Part shown: in pieces, positions 40,139-55,100 of the stretch
Numbering within the stretch: the first letter of the stretch is position 1
Layout of the letters: the number at the start of each line of letters is the position of its first letter
Origin: Owenia fusiformis
Taxonomy: Eukaryota > Annelida > Polychaeta > Sabellida > Oweniidae
Length of the DNA stretch: 60,000 nt
Direction of reading: 5' to 3'
NCBI GenBank assembly: GCA_903813345.2
Contig: CAIIXF020000003.1
Coordinates: forward strand, 34,151,000-34,210,999
Notes under the pieces: generated by a model
Databases searched by the model: none
What the model saw: the letters and a program-made list of their open reading frames with translations, nothing else
Told to the model about the DNA's origin: nothing
Program-made: the position numbers and the translations under genes

Positions 40139-43100
40139 GTACGCAATATCACTTGTACCCGGAAGTTAAGAGTTAATTGTAGTAATTTTTCTGAGCACAT
40201 GTCATGTGGATAACCATCTACAGATCTCACATTTCTTTGGATTATTTCAGATACGCTTTACTGGATATAAGGATAGGCCACACCACGAACGACAAGCAAG
40301 ATTTGAAGCAGATGTACGAGAAGGACACGCTGATATTGTAAGTTCCTCAAGTTATTTACGCACTAAAATAAATACGATGATATCAAAGTGTACTGATTGA
40401 CCCTACTTAACCCAGTACTTCCATCCATTTCCAAAACTAACAGCTGACCAATCAATTATACACCTTGTATTATATAATTCTCGTATGAGTCATCAAATGA
40501 TCTTACCAACATTTGAATCAAGTGAACACTAATCCTATAATTTAGTTAGACTAAGAACAGGATTTGTAATGTTATCACTAAAGAGTAAGAGCTGAAAGAC
40601 AGCAGGCCAATGAGTGGCCATGAGTAAGACCCAGAAGAGAGGGTGTTATGTTTTAGTCAATGAGTCAAATAAACTGTTTTTAATTTTTTGTTGATTTACA
40701 ATTTCACAATTTCAAGGCACATTGAGCAATCTTTGAAAACAACCTTCATTGAATCTAATCATACCTTTGATCTAGAATGCATCTAAATTATAAAGGTAAC
40801 ATGTGATGTTGTACTTTTTAACACGATAAAGTCATGTCTCTGTCTCAAATAAATGCCAGAAAGAATAACTTAATGGATGTAATCAAGAAATTGAAACACA
40901 TCTACACTAGTGCAGTGAGTCTGAATATATCACTTTAACAGTTATTGGTGATAGATCTACACTGTAGTTTCATTTCTATTATTTCATGTGTATGCACAGT
41001 CACTCCTCTTCCCAAATTCTTAAAATATCTTCTTAGTGATTAAAATCTTACATGCCTATACGATACCTATAAACTATACTGTCCACTTACATGTATTCTT
41101 AACATTCTTTGTCGATTTTGATATTTTGGTTAAAAGGAATGAGGTCAAAACTTGATATATTCTTTGATAATATTCAAATGGTCAATTGACTGGGTTATAC
41201 TGATCATTGATCATGTCAAATTTAGACATATTCTGATAATATAAAGGAAGTGGTTTTGTTTTGATACGGAGTAAGTGGTGTAATTTTGATATCACAGAGT
41301 ATATTATGATGTCAGTTAGACACACTTAATCATGCACCCATTTAATGTCAACAACAAAATGATTTTATTTTAATAAAAATTTCATAAATTTATTATGTAC
41401 TTCAAACTTCAAGTAAACACATCCAATAATTTAGAAGTATTGTACTAGTAATACAGTAGTAACTACAATAGGAAATATAATACAGCAATACAGTAGTAAA
41501 ACAATATAGCAATTCGGTAGTAAATAGTAATACTAATACAGTAGTTAATACAATACAGTAGTAAATACAATACAGTATAGTAATACAGTAGTAAATACAA
41601 TACAGTAATACAGTAGTAAATACAATACAGTATCGTAATACTGTATAGTAATACAGTAGTAAACACAATACAGTAGTAAATACAATACAGTAATACAGTA
41701 TAGTAATACCGTAGTAAATACAATACAGTAATACAGTTTAGTAATACAGTATTAAATATAATACAGTAATACAGTAGTAAATACAATACAGTATCGTAAT
41801 ACAGTAGTAAATAAAATACAGTAATACAGTATAGTAATACAGTAGTAAATATAATATTCATGAGACAGTAAACAAAACAACTTTAAATATAACAAAGTTA
41901 CGTAAACGCATATGTCAAATCAAACATATTGAATTAAATATTCTTAGTTCATCCAATTTTGCAGGTAAACAAGTCAATAATTAATACAACACAACCTATT
42001 ATAGTTGAAAAGAGTAATGTTAACAAGCAATTGCAAACAAATACATGATTTTATAAATGCAAGAATTTAACTATTTTATTTGTATATGAAATCATATCAT
42101 GTCATCATATTACATCATATTATTATCATAAAAAAATTATATTATATCAAATCATATCAAAGAGAACAGATGGAATGATGTGGCTTATAGTCCAAGGGTC
42201 TGTTTAAACATGTGGAAGTCAACACTTACAATATCTTATTTGATTCTTTGCACCCTGACTATAATATTGTTACTGGATACCATATGCTCACACAGGCTAT
42301 TGTGGTTACTTATAGTCATATATTACGTTATGTTGCATGGATAAGCATATCTTAAATGCTGAAATAAAGTATTTCCTCCTTAAAATTCCTAAAATAAATG
42401 TCTTAACAGTGAAAATTAATACCAAATGCTGTTTTTGCAATATACAGCATATTTGTGGTTTTAGGATAAAGGATTTTACCAGTTTAACCAATCCTTTCCT
42501 CATAACTAAACATAGAATTTGTATACTTTTCCCAACTTCACTTTCCATCATATCACATGTATATTTCACCTGTAGATACAGTTCCTTTAGTCAATCAAAA
42601 TATATGTTTTAAATGTTCTATTGAAAGGCCATGCTTTCAGTAGAATCCCAACAGTATCAAGGGTCAGGTTGCCTGTTGTGCTATAAACATTAACCAAATG
42701 CAAAGTTAAATATTACATGTAGATAATAACACATTCCAAGTTAACAATGTACAAAAACATCTAAAATATGTCCTGTGTTTTGTTCATATCAGAACTTACC
42801 AGGCTTACATTGGGTAGAACATTATCTCAATCCCTTACAAATAAAGTGAATATCATCTCAGTCCCTTAAAAATAAAAGAATATCATCTCAAGCCCTTACA
42901 AATAAAAAATGAATGGTACCTCAATCCCTTACAAATAAAATGAACATGTTCTCAATCCCTTACAAATAAAATGAACGTTATCTCAAACCTTACAAATATC
43001 ATATAAATATTTTTCTCAATCCCTTACAAATAAAATACATCCATGTTTAGTGATGCTTTCCAATTGTTTGACTTTTACTTCTTTACTATAAATCTACATC

Positions 43101-46100
43101 TATCTAATGTTCTAGACTCTGACAATTAGGGTATGATGTCTGCCTATTTGATGGATTTCCAAAACCTCCCTCCCTGGTGCATCCTCCAAATCCAGGGCCC
43201 CAGGGAGGAAAAGCAGGGAAGTGAATGGACAATGTCTGGAGCCCTGTCTGGAGGATGCCCGAATCTCAATTTTCTCTCATTTTGACATGCATTGGCTTCA
43301 ATTATAAAAATAGAAATCAATTTAGTTACCTGGAGACCTTACTAATCATATATGTATGGCATATATCTTTTATTGACTTAATTAATGTCATAACAGGACA
43401 GTAAATTGAAATATCAAAGGGCATGCATTCAACAATAAAATACTACTATGAATACTAAAAAAGGCATTCAACATCAAAATATCTGCATAATGTCTAGCTA
43501 TATGAATGTTGAGGATCAAGCATGCAAAGATGGAGAGGGTATTCAACATAATAATTAGCAATATGAAAGGGCATTCAACAAATAATCAGCATTATGAAAG
43601 GGCATTCAACACAATAATTAGCAATATGAAAGGGCATTCAACACACAATCAACATTATGAAAGGGCGTTCAACACAATAATTAGCACTATGAAAGGGCAT
43701 TCAACACATAATCAGCATTATGAAAGGGCATTCAACACATAATCAGCATTATGAAAGGTCATTCAACACAATAATTAGCAATATGAAAGGGCATTCAACA
43801 CACAATCAACATTATGAAAGGGCATTCAACACAATAAGCAATATAAAAGGGCATTCAACATAATAATAAGCAATGTAAAAGGGCACTCAACACATAATTA
43901 GCAATATGAAAGGGCATTCAACACATAATTAGCAATATGAAAGGGCATTCAACACATAATTAGCAATATGAAAGGGCAATTAACACAATAACTAGCAATA
44001 TGAAAGGGCATTCAACACAATAATTAGCACTATGAAAGGGCATTCAACACATAATTAGCAATATGAAATGACATTCAATACAACAATAAGCAATATGAAG
44101 GGCATTCAACACATAATCAGCAATATGAAAGGGCAGTCAACATAAAAGTAGTAATATGAAATGGCATTCAACACAGTAGTGAGCAATATGAAGGGCATTC
44201 AACACACAATGAGAAATATGAAAGGGCATTCAACACGATAGTGAGCAATATGAAGGGCATTCAACACATAATTAGCAATATGAAAGGGCATTCAACGCAA
44301 TAATCAGCAATATAAAAGGGCATTCAACACAATAATTAGCAATATGAAAGGACACTCAACACATAATTAACAATATGAAAGGGCACTAAGCACAATAATT
44401 AGCAATATGAAAGGACATTCAATACAATAATTAGCAATATGAAAGGGCATTCAACACACAATCAGCAACATGAAAGGGCATCCAACACAATAGTGAGCGA
44501 TATGAAAGGGCATTCAACACAAGGACGATGCATCAATATGAAAAAATGTCACTATCTGGTTTGAAATATATGTATGTAACAATTTGTTACAGACAGAGAT
44601 CAACCACCAATGCCAAAGCCAGAACATGTATAATATGTGAACAGGGGGGGGGGGTCACAGGGATTGTTAAGCTAGACTACATGTAACTATAACCCTTCAG
44701 TTGATTTTGCTTGATTAAAAGAGGCTTTGGCCCTCAACGTAGTAAAACCAATAAAATCCAAAGTTGTTCTTGTATTTCATAATGGCAAATTCATTCTGTT
44801 AAAAGATGGAGTGATGGCAAAAATAATTTGGGAAAATATTGAATTGAAGACATCACTGCTCAATATCAAGCAGCAAAGGATTTTGCCTTCATTTAGACAC
44901 ATAATTCAGTTATCTCCCCAGCATTAAAGCAAGTAGCACAGCACCCACCTGAAATTTTGAAAATAGGCTTGCACCCACCTGAAAATCCATTTGTACCCAC
45001 TTGAAAATGAAAAAAAAATTATGAAAAATGGGCATAATGTGACCAATTTTGGTCTGAATTGTGAAAATGAGAATTCTGCATCCACTTGAGATTTGTGTAT
45101 TTTCATAATCTTATCTTATATCTCACAACATCTTATGATACTACATAATCCAATATTTTGATCAATTATAAATTGATAATGTACACACCAAACCTTGTGC
45201 TATATCATCTTATATTAATGCCATCTAATATTTAAATCATCTTATATTTAAGTCAGTTATTGTCTTATTTAGTGACAATACAGCAGGAGATGCTAAAAAC
45301 TAAACAATTTTCTGTTTTTTTCTGCAGGCCTTCACTAACTCAGGAACTAATTTTGTTTTGAACTTCCTCGCCAATGTGTGGAGCGACAGACCAGAAGAGA
45401 GAGTCATTACTAAAGAATTCCTCGATTTCGAGAAAGAAGTTGGAAAAGTAAGTTTATTATTAATTACTGCAGTATGACAAATATATGTTATAAATCTATA
45501 TTTGTTCAATATAAATAAATTGGGAATTTCACAGCATCAAGACAATACTGAATTTAACATATTTTTAGAGTTGAGAGATTAAGTTGGATTATATTGACGC
45601 AACCTGATTTTCAAAACCAGCAATAATATTTAATTCATGGTACAATACAAATGATAGTACAGTAGTAGGTGAGTATTTATTTTGCTCATATCATGGCTTG
45701 AGCAATCAAGCAACTGTGGGACCCCAAGTAAAAAGGCTACTATCAAAACAAGGGTGGGGAACAATAAGGGCCCTCTAAGGATTAAATAATTAAGGCTCAT
45801 TTAGCTGACCTTATGTGGCCCCCACTTTTTTTGCATACATAGCAGTAATAAGTTTCCTATACATTCAATGATAAATGCTTTCAAGAACCAAACACTTACT
45901 AGGAGTTCTATACGGAAAGGTCCTACCATTTACCAACCTGAAAATAAATGTCAACCAAAATTCGATTTATTAGGGTGGGTTCATTTTAATTCTTCTAATC
46001 TTACCACATATCACTTCCTACTGTCTGGAGTGTCACATGAAATATATTGGAATGCACCAATCAACCCGTCAATGAAAATAAAAAGGATACACTTTGAATT

Positions 46101-49100
46101 AATACAGCTTATCCCATACTGAAAATAACCTACAGCAGTTACACCGCTCACTTATCCCATGTCATTTCTCTTTAATTTGAAGAAGAACCCATCGTTCCAT
46201 ACAATGTCAGATTGACTGACTTCATTGCTAACGTTTATTTCCTCACTTAATTCAAGTGTTTACTCCTCATTTTGCAATTTAATCTGACTGGTACAATGAT
46301 ATTTTTCTCAGGAGTATAGGCATACATAGATCAAGTCTAGATCCTGATATGAAAATACTGGCAGTTCCGGTGAAAGTACAATTAATACAATATGTTATAA
46401 TTCATGATGTGAGTAGTCAATGACCGTTTCTTATAAGTACAAAATTTATTCTTAAGAAATTCACTTTATGAGACCAGCACATTAATAAGGCGGTGCTGAT
46501 GAAGAAACAAACACACTTGGTGTTATTGACAGGTGTTGCCCTAACAACAACAACATAACAACAAGGACTGAAAACTCCTCTAAATCAATGTTTTTTCACC
46601 AGCTTATATGATGTTACTTTGACCCGAAAAGTCTTGAGTCTTGTAGTTTGTCTCACTTATTTGCTTCCCAATGCCCCATTAGTGGTTTTGTTGCTCTGCA
46701 TATCATAACCGTTGCAGTTCAAACTGCACAAAGATGACCACAAAGCAAGTATTACGCTTACCTATTTCCCAGTCCTATTAGCTGTGCCTTTACCTATAAG
46801 TACCTCACATTCGATACCATATGTATATTAAAACCCATATTTGAAACTATTTTAAGAGAATGTAAGCACAAAAACTGTGATAGTTAAAGGGCAGTGCGGG
46901 CAGCTAATAGGGTATGAGTTTATAGCTTTGGGTGGGTGGTAACATTCTGCCCTGAACCTCAAGAGTTTAGTTGTAATGAAGCGCAGCTACAAAATGTGGA
47001 ACTTTGGAACCAACTTAACATTCATTTTTTAAATGAATTTCATTTGTTATGGTACGATCTTCTCACCTTAGAAGAACAAATGTTAAACAAAAACAAACCA
47101 AACAAAAAACAATGAACCAATTAAATAGTCTGAGTCATATGAGGGGTACACTATACAACAAATAAAAATGTTTTGAGATTTTAAAGAGTAATATACGTAG
47201 GTGATCATTATATATACTTAATGCCTGCATACTGAATCTTATCAGATATCATTTCTCTATTTTCAATGATAAACCATAACATTGACTTGTTTATTTAAGC
47301 ATATGTCATGAATACAAATACATTTAATACATGCATGTTTAAACTCAATTAGGTCTTACTTTACATTAATTCACAAATGTAGCTGGTATATTCTCAAGTA
47401 TAAAAAGTAGTGAATTTAATCATTCTTAGCTCCAGCTATATCCTAAAATGAGACCAAAAAGAGGAAATGTGTGCTTTTTTGCGTTGCTCCACTTGAATTT
47501 AATTGATGTTTATTTTTCTTCCAATTTTAAAGGTCATTTCTTATCAGTAGATTTCACCTAATTTGCTTTAATAACAACATGAGATTAAAATAATATGAAA
47601 TACTTGATTTGGCACTTTGTTCTCCTTATTTTAGGTGACATCTTGAACGCAGCATTTCAAACTTTTCACATTTCAGAAAAAAAGAAATGATAAAGTAAAG
47701 ATAAAATCAATATTGGTTCATGGTGAAGAAAATTAAAGAGTTGTTTATTCAACTACTGTAATAGAACTGAAAATATATTATTAGTTTTGAAAATAGTGTA
47801 AGGCAATGTGTATTCCCATAGAAATGCACTTAACAACTTTATTAAAACATTACTTGACTTTATCACATATAAACAAATACATTGAACATTTTTTGCTATA
47901 CTTTTAACTTTGACATACATGAATATATTTTCTGTACACTTTCTGTACTTATGCCTGCAATCTGATGAATAAAATTAATTCATAAGTCAATTTGATAAGT
48001 TTATAGGTTTTATGAAGGTATATAATGTCTATAGCTCATCCTTAAGGTAAAGTTTCTAAAAAATTAGGCATATGTAAAAAATTGGGCTAAGTTTAGGTTA
48101 CAAAAAATCATGATTTGAAAACCCCTTTCCTCAAACCACCTTCCTGAATTTGGCGTCCCTTTAAATTACACAAAATGGAAATCATCACATACCAGAAGGG
48201 CAATCAGATAGTAGATATGATACTAATTTATAGAATCAAGAGACATTCAATGACATGATAAGGCACAGAATTGTTCCTTAATGTAGACTTTCGGATAGAA
48301 GACTTATCAATGAAGTGCTTTAATTTACTTATTCATAGAATGCATCTTCAAATGACACATAAGGCAAAGACCTACCTATATCTTTAGGTAGAAGTATGAT
48401 TTACTTCAAACCGCAATGGCAATGATTGTATTGCTAATGATGAGGAAAATAGTGATAAGGAATACAAGAAAAAACTAGACAGTAGCACAATACTGTGTAC
48501 ATGTACATGTACATGTTGCAGGCCTGTCAACTTGGGAACACCTAACATGAGTGACTTGGAAATGTTGAACACCTCCCCTCAAAATGTGGACACCTTGGTC
48601 CAAATCTGAACACCTTGATGGGGGGGGTAGGTACGAAAATTTTAAAACGGAATGCGTGACATATACGTAATTCGCGTGAAAAGTCCGAACGAAATGCGTA
48701 CATTTTTTCCTGGCGTTCGTATTTTTGCTGTGTAGACGATCTTTTTTAGAAATTTTTCTACAGATATATTTTTGCTTGACAATTACCAGGTAAAATGCGT
48801 ATTTGCGTGACATTTTCTGTCACGCAAAAATAACTGGCGTGACCTCAAATTCTTCAGCAAATGCGTGACAAATACGCAAATTGCGGGACAGTTGACAGGC
48901 CTGATGTTGTTAATCAGGTGTTTGTTCATGTACATGTTGTTAATCAGGTGTTTGTTCATGTACATGTTGTTAATCAGGTGTTTGTTCATGTACATGTTGT
49001 TAATCAGGTGTTTGTTCATGTACATGTTGTTAATCAGGTGTTTGTTCATGTACATGTTGTTAATCAGGTGTTTGTTCATGTACATGTTGTTAATCAGGTG

Positions 49101-52100
49101 TTTGTTCATGTACATGTTGTTAATCAGGTGTTTGTTCATGTACATGTTGTTAATCAGGTGTTTGTTCATGTACATGTTGTTAATCAGGTGTTTGTTCATG
49201 TAAACTGTCTTATACAAACACACCCCCACCAAAACTTTGGCAACACCTTTTTTAGGTAACTGAGTGTTAGAATTACATCCAAACATTAACAGGGTTTAAA
49301 ACAAGTGTGAAGAAATATCAGAGACTTCTGGTTTCCAAACTTATGAAGGGGAGTGTACATTCAACTATTTGTCCAGTTTATCTTCATGAAACAACAAGAA
49401 TGTATTTTCAAACTCAACAATATAATATCTAGATTTATACTTAGATTTATGGTCCATTTCTTATAACAATTTATCACCAGAAATCTAAAAAGGTTTGAGA
49501 TCTATTTGGACCTAAGGCAAGGTTAGATAGTATAGGCTCAGACAAAACAAATATTTGTTTAGTCTCAATCACACTTGCCTGGTCAGTGGTCATTCTAAAA
49601 GCCTGGCCAGTCCTAGTTAAAATTTTCTTTTAATTTAACATTGTTAAGTCTTGATCCTTTTAAATATGAATTAAGATTATGAAATATTAAAAAAACGTTT
49701 GTAAGAAATCATCAAAATGTGTCATGGGCAGTAGTTACATTGATGAAAGGAGAGGCATAGAGATATAACATGATTCTCAAGTGCCTGTTCATGTTGCCAT
49801 ATTTCTTTATAAGTTTGTGAAACAAGAATGAGCCTGGCTTCTCAATCCATTCCTTCAAAATCAAGCTAAACAGATAATTAAATTGTAAGAGCCTAAAGGA
49901 AGTTGTATGACTCAATTCACTAACTGTTTCCCCAAGTGTTATATTATCAAACTCGCACATAGTTGTGGTCAATTTCTGACCAATTGAGACTCAAGCCCAT
50001 CCGTGTCTTAGTTATTGGTGATAAATTAGACAGATGCTTTTACTGAATCTAAATTATTAGGTCCATATCAATTGGCCAATTGTTTCACTTGCATGCTATC
50101 AAATTTTTACCCTGAGTAAAGAGTCTAGTTTTAGACAAAAATAACCTCACTAATTAAGATGCAAAGTAAACATATGCAAAGTAAACATATGTAAAGTGTA
50201 CATGCAAAGTGTGTCAGTTTTATTTATAACAAATAAACACAAAGGAACAGTTTATAAAAGTTTCAATTTCATCATAAATGACCTCTCCCACTAATCCATC
50301 CTCCGTATCATAGAGATTACCAATTTTAGAGTATCTGCATGATTACTTGATGACGCAGGTATTTTTATCTTTCTTGGTCTGCCTGTAACTATTGCATGTA
50401 ACTGTTGATTTATCCCAAGAGACTAAATTTAATTGCGTTAAAATAATAATTTAATGAATTTTTGGGGTTTCAATCTGTCAAATTTGAGCTGTAACCTGGT
50501 AAATTTTGATATTTGAATTATTAATAATTTTTAACTCATATCACAATATGTCAAAATGGAAACAGCATGTATGTTTATGAAATAAAAATGTTAACATATG
50601 TTCTTACAATCATCAAACTTTGTTGAATAAATACTTATTTGAAACTGTGCGTTTGAGGAACCACATTTGAGGTTTTAAGGTGGCATTTGTGTCCAAACAA
50701 CAGAGATAAACAAAGAGCTTTACTTGAGTCATATCCTATAGTTTGTCAGCCTAAATTATGCCTATCAGCAAAATTGTCAAAAACATATATTTTATTATTT
50801 TATCTTAAAGGACTTGTTGAACCATTGAAGTCTATTGGTATGAGAGTATTTTTCTCTGTTACTGCAGTTTAAGCAACATGACCTGGTCACATCTTCCAAA
50901 ATATTATATATTTCTTCGTAGACCTGTTTGTTTATTGTTGGATATTTGTTTTAATGTTTTTGATAACTACGTATATATTCACTGTATTTCCAAATTACCA
51001 GAAGGAGTTATAGATAAATTGACATGTTTACAATATAATAGAGTGATCAGATAAAATGAGATGATGTACTCAATCAATTCACTATGATTTCCACATCCTA
51101 AGTCAAAATAGCACATGGCCTTTGAATGAACCATATCAAAATTTAAAATACTGTCACTTATTTAAATTTGGAATTGATCATTGAGGTAAAGTGTAAATCA
51201 TTGAGGTAAAGTGTAAATCATTGAGGTAAAGTGTAAATCATTGAGGTAAAGTGTAAATCATGGAGGTAAAGTGTTAATCATTGAGGTAAAGTGTAAATCA
51301 TTGAGGTAAAGTGTAAATCATTGAGGTAAAGTGTAAATCACTGATATTAAGTATTAATCATTGAAAAAGTGTTAATCTTTGAGGTAAAGTGTTAATCTTT
51401 GAGGTAAAGTGTTAATCATTGAGGTAAAGAGTTGATCATTGAGGTAATGTGTATTGGAAAGACCTTTCAATAAGAATGGAATGATGAGAATATTTGTTTA
51501 ATTATATTTTGTGTAACTATGATAATAATTAATGAATATGGTAATATAATTTTCACATCTTATGTGGATATTTACATAGTCATTGATATATTGGAATACA
51601 TAGTTCAAAATCTAGAACTAATTTAATTGAAATGTTGAAACGACTTGACTTTTCCTTTCTGCGAAAACGCAGAATTACCTCCTCAAGGTCTAACTCTAAA
51701 ATATGACAACTTATCTCATGACTTGTATCCAATTATGGTGACTATGTTAAATGGCAAACCATACTTTCTGACATTTTCATACAATAAGGTTACTACAACC
51801 TCTCTCTTTATTCATTTTTGCATTTTAACCATCTTCCCTCTGATTGTTCCATTAATTCTAAGTATGGCTGGCCAGAAGTTTAAATCACTAACTCTGACAA
51901 TTCACTGACTTGTAACAAATAGGAAGTAATCGATAATTCTCAAACAAAAGAATTTCAATTTTTTCACTTTGATTTCTGATAAAGTATGACCTCCTAAAGC
52001 AGGCTTAATTTATTGATGTACGGCTCTGAGTAAATATCATTTTAATTGACATTTAACTTCATTTTTTATCCAAACTTTTGACTTTTGCGATTGAGGATTA

Positions 52101-55100
52101 ATTAAGCATAGGATGGGTTCACCTTTTATTTAACTAACACATGTGTAGTAGAGCTTTGATTTAGTTTCTCTATATTCAGATTTAGGCATAAATATGCAAA
52201 ATAAAGATATGACAAGGTTTCTAACAATGGCATTCTATGACCTTTTCCCTGGCCAAGCCCCAACCACACATGATATATACTATACACATGGAAACTTGAT
52301 AACAGACTATATACTGTAGAATTATATGCAATTCTATCTTTTTGTTATTGCTAATAATGACATTGCCAACAAGGCACTTATCATTGAAATGAATTAAAAA
52401 GCAATTTCACTTTTTAGACCAAAGTGAATGAAATAACATTTGAAACAATATATTTTTATCACAATACAAAAATCGTAAAATCTGTTTGCATTGGTGTTAA
52501 AATGAGCTAGATTGTCACAGTGCAAAGATTTAATGAAGATAGAAAAGTTTTCAACAGGCCATTTAAGTTTTATGTTTTCCAGGAGCAAAGTTCATGCTTT
52601 AATAACCCCTATGAACTTTAACTCAAATAAAAAATCATTAAATCTCCACCTAAAGTCATTCAGAAAAAAGCACATAAAATGTCTGGAATATGATACTTGC
52701 AAAAGAAAACTTGAATAATTAACAAAAAACTTTTTAAAGCAGTTCATTCATAGAAGTTATCAATACAGTTATTTTCAAAACATATACCATAATAAATAGA
52801 AAATAATTTTATTGTCCAAAAATCGTACAATTTTAATTGATTTTGACATAAGGACATTACGCTTGCCAGCAAGGGTTGACTATATTTTTATTTTATCGCT
52901 AGCCACAACAAATGAAAAACAGCTCGATCTCCAGGAGCGTTTATCGTCCTCTTTGACCACCTTATAAGGTTGCACGGCCATCTTATTTCAAGTAATGATT
53001 GATCTTGGCGTGAACTTAATTAATCACTACAGGCGGGAAGATAAATTTTGCCCTGTAATGAGAGGTTAAATCCACTTAGCTGTTAATTGTTTCTCCGTTA
53101 TGTTTGTTTGTATTTTGTCTGCGTGGTGAAGTCACATGATCTCAACATAGAATGACCTGACTAAACATGAGCACTTCAAACATATTCAGAGTTGATTATA
53201 AGCCTAGGGGAAGGGGAGGGGGGTGAGTTGACAATGGCTTTTGGAAATATGCTGAAAATGGTGACTTTTGAGTTGATCCTGAAATAAGGATGTACTTCTG
53301 AGTCAATATCCATAGACTTGAGTCTGACCTGAATAATGAGTATTGTATTCTGCAGATACATATTGTTTATATATTTCTAGGTCCATTTGAAGTCACAGTT
53401 CATCCTCAACGGAGTGTGTGTACTATGGAGGGGCTGGGTTGATCTAACACGACTAGATGGTGTCGGGTACTTGCAATATGACGATGAGAGAGCACAGGTA
53501 ACAGCATGAAATTAAACAATATATACAAGAACTTGCCCGTAGCCAGCTTTTACCTGGAGGGGGAGCTTTTTTCTAGGGGAGGGAGCTTTTTCACAATTTT
53601 GGCTAAAAATCATGCGAAAAATTCTCAGTATGGTGAAAAACTGGATGATTTTGAAAGAATTTCTGGCCAGGGGGGGGGGGGGTAGCTTCTGCTCCCCCAG
53701 CTCCCCCTCTGGCTACGGGTATATGGCACTATTTTAACAATACATAAAAACAATTGAATTGTAAATGAAATGGCTGCAATTAAATTCAAAATTAAATGGT
53801 TCAGAAATAATATAGCAAACTAATCTGAGAACTTAGTAATAAATTCATTATATTATATTTAGCTAAATTGGTTCCTTAAACCTTATCCTTTAATATCAGT
53901 TTATATGGTTTATAGGTTAGTGCTGTTATTAAATATTACCCTTTTTCTCATTAGATAGAAGATAATATCCTCCGTGATCAGATAGAACAGTATAATCAGA
54001 GGATACGAGAATTCGAGGAAAGGCACCGCCAAATAAGGCAACAACAAGAACGTCATGCAGAACAAGAGGTAGAGGTACTGCAAACTTTATAACTCTGAAT
54101 ATAGCTCATACACGTACTCAGCATATGAACATACATATGATTTGACACCACACATCCAGGGTTTCATATGAACATACATATGATTTGACACCACACATCC
54201 AGGGTTTCATATGAACTTACATATGATTTGACACCACACATCCAGGGTTTCATATGAACATACATATGATTTGACACCACACATCCAGGGTTTCATATGA
54301 ACATACATATGATTTGACACCATACATCCAGGGTTTCTTGGTCGCTTGTCAGGGTACATTGAACAGTAGACTTGCTCGTGATCGAATCATCATTTCATAC
54401 ATATATGGTTTGATTACGGAGGAGCTCAATAATTCTTCATAATTTATTTCTTTATTTTTTGATAAATGGAGAGATGTCATTTGTAGTGGTATAATCTGTT
54501 GTTTGGTACCTTTATACCTTATATTCATACCTTATTTATACATATATGTACACCTTACTATCATCCAGGTTTGCACATGACTAATTCATTTCTTTATTAA
54601 TGTTTGATAACTCTCAATTATACATCTATTTATAAATGCATGCTATAAAGCCTGTCACTTCGTAGATATTTGAAAATGTTATTCGATTCTGTAGTATGTC
54701 TCTCAAACAACATGCACATCTTGGAATTATGGAGTTTCTTTTTTGACCTGTCATCATTTTTCTTTGCTTTTTCTAATCCAGTTATTATTTCAGTCATATT
54801 CAACTCTACTATAGATAAAAAACATTGATTGTGATTGTGTTTTTACTGGTTGGTCTTTTGTTGATTGTTTTTACTCACATTGGCCTATTGATTGTGCCCA
54901 CCTAATTACAACCCACTGATCTTATTGACATATTGATTGTACAGACCCACTGATCATTAACATATTTTGTGTTCCAATCTACTGGTCAAGCTGACCCATT
55001 TATTTTGCTGACACAGTTATTGTGCTGACCCATTGATTGTCCTGACCCATTTATTGTGCTGACCCACTGATTGTGCTGACCCATTTATTGTGCTGACCAA

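Larger units (their letters stand above)
40338..45327 (+). other. CBFB intron 2 (5.0 kb), overview
   Basis: Holds three tandem arrays (41425-41850, 42825-43040, 43500-44522), a TTTGTTACAGACA module near 44582-44625, a G-run at 44644-44653 and a ~160 bp dispersed repeat (44912-45100). 40400-41400 and 41870-42820 show nothing recognised. Confidence 0.8.
45448..53380 (+). other. CBFB intron 3 (7.9 kb), overview
   Basis: 45450-48480 shows no gene or clear repeat, only AT-rich DNA. A hAT-like element and a 30-bp array occupy 48519-49203, and a 20-bp array 51176-51455. 49210-51170 and 51460-52850 show nothing recognised. 52860-53110 is a non-repetitive, less AT-rich block that might be regulatory. 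Confidence 0.75.

Noticed and set aside
41402-41861. Tyrosine/cysteine/leucine-rich minus-strand ORFs that look like a membrane protein
   Set aside because: They are encoded by an AATACAGTA tandem repeat.
48783-49286. Overlapping ORFs of up to 167 codons with ten decapeptide repeats on both strands
   Set aside because: They arise because the 30-bp unit has no stop in several frames. No family resemblance, and they lie in a CBFB intron.
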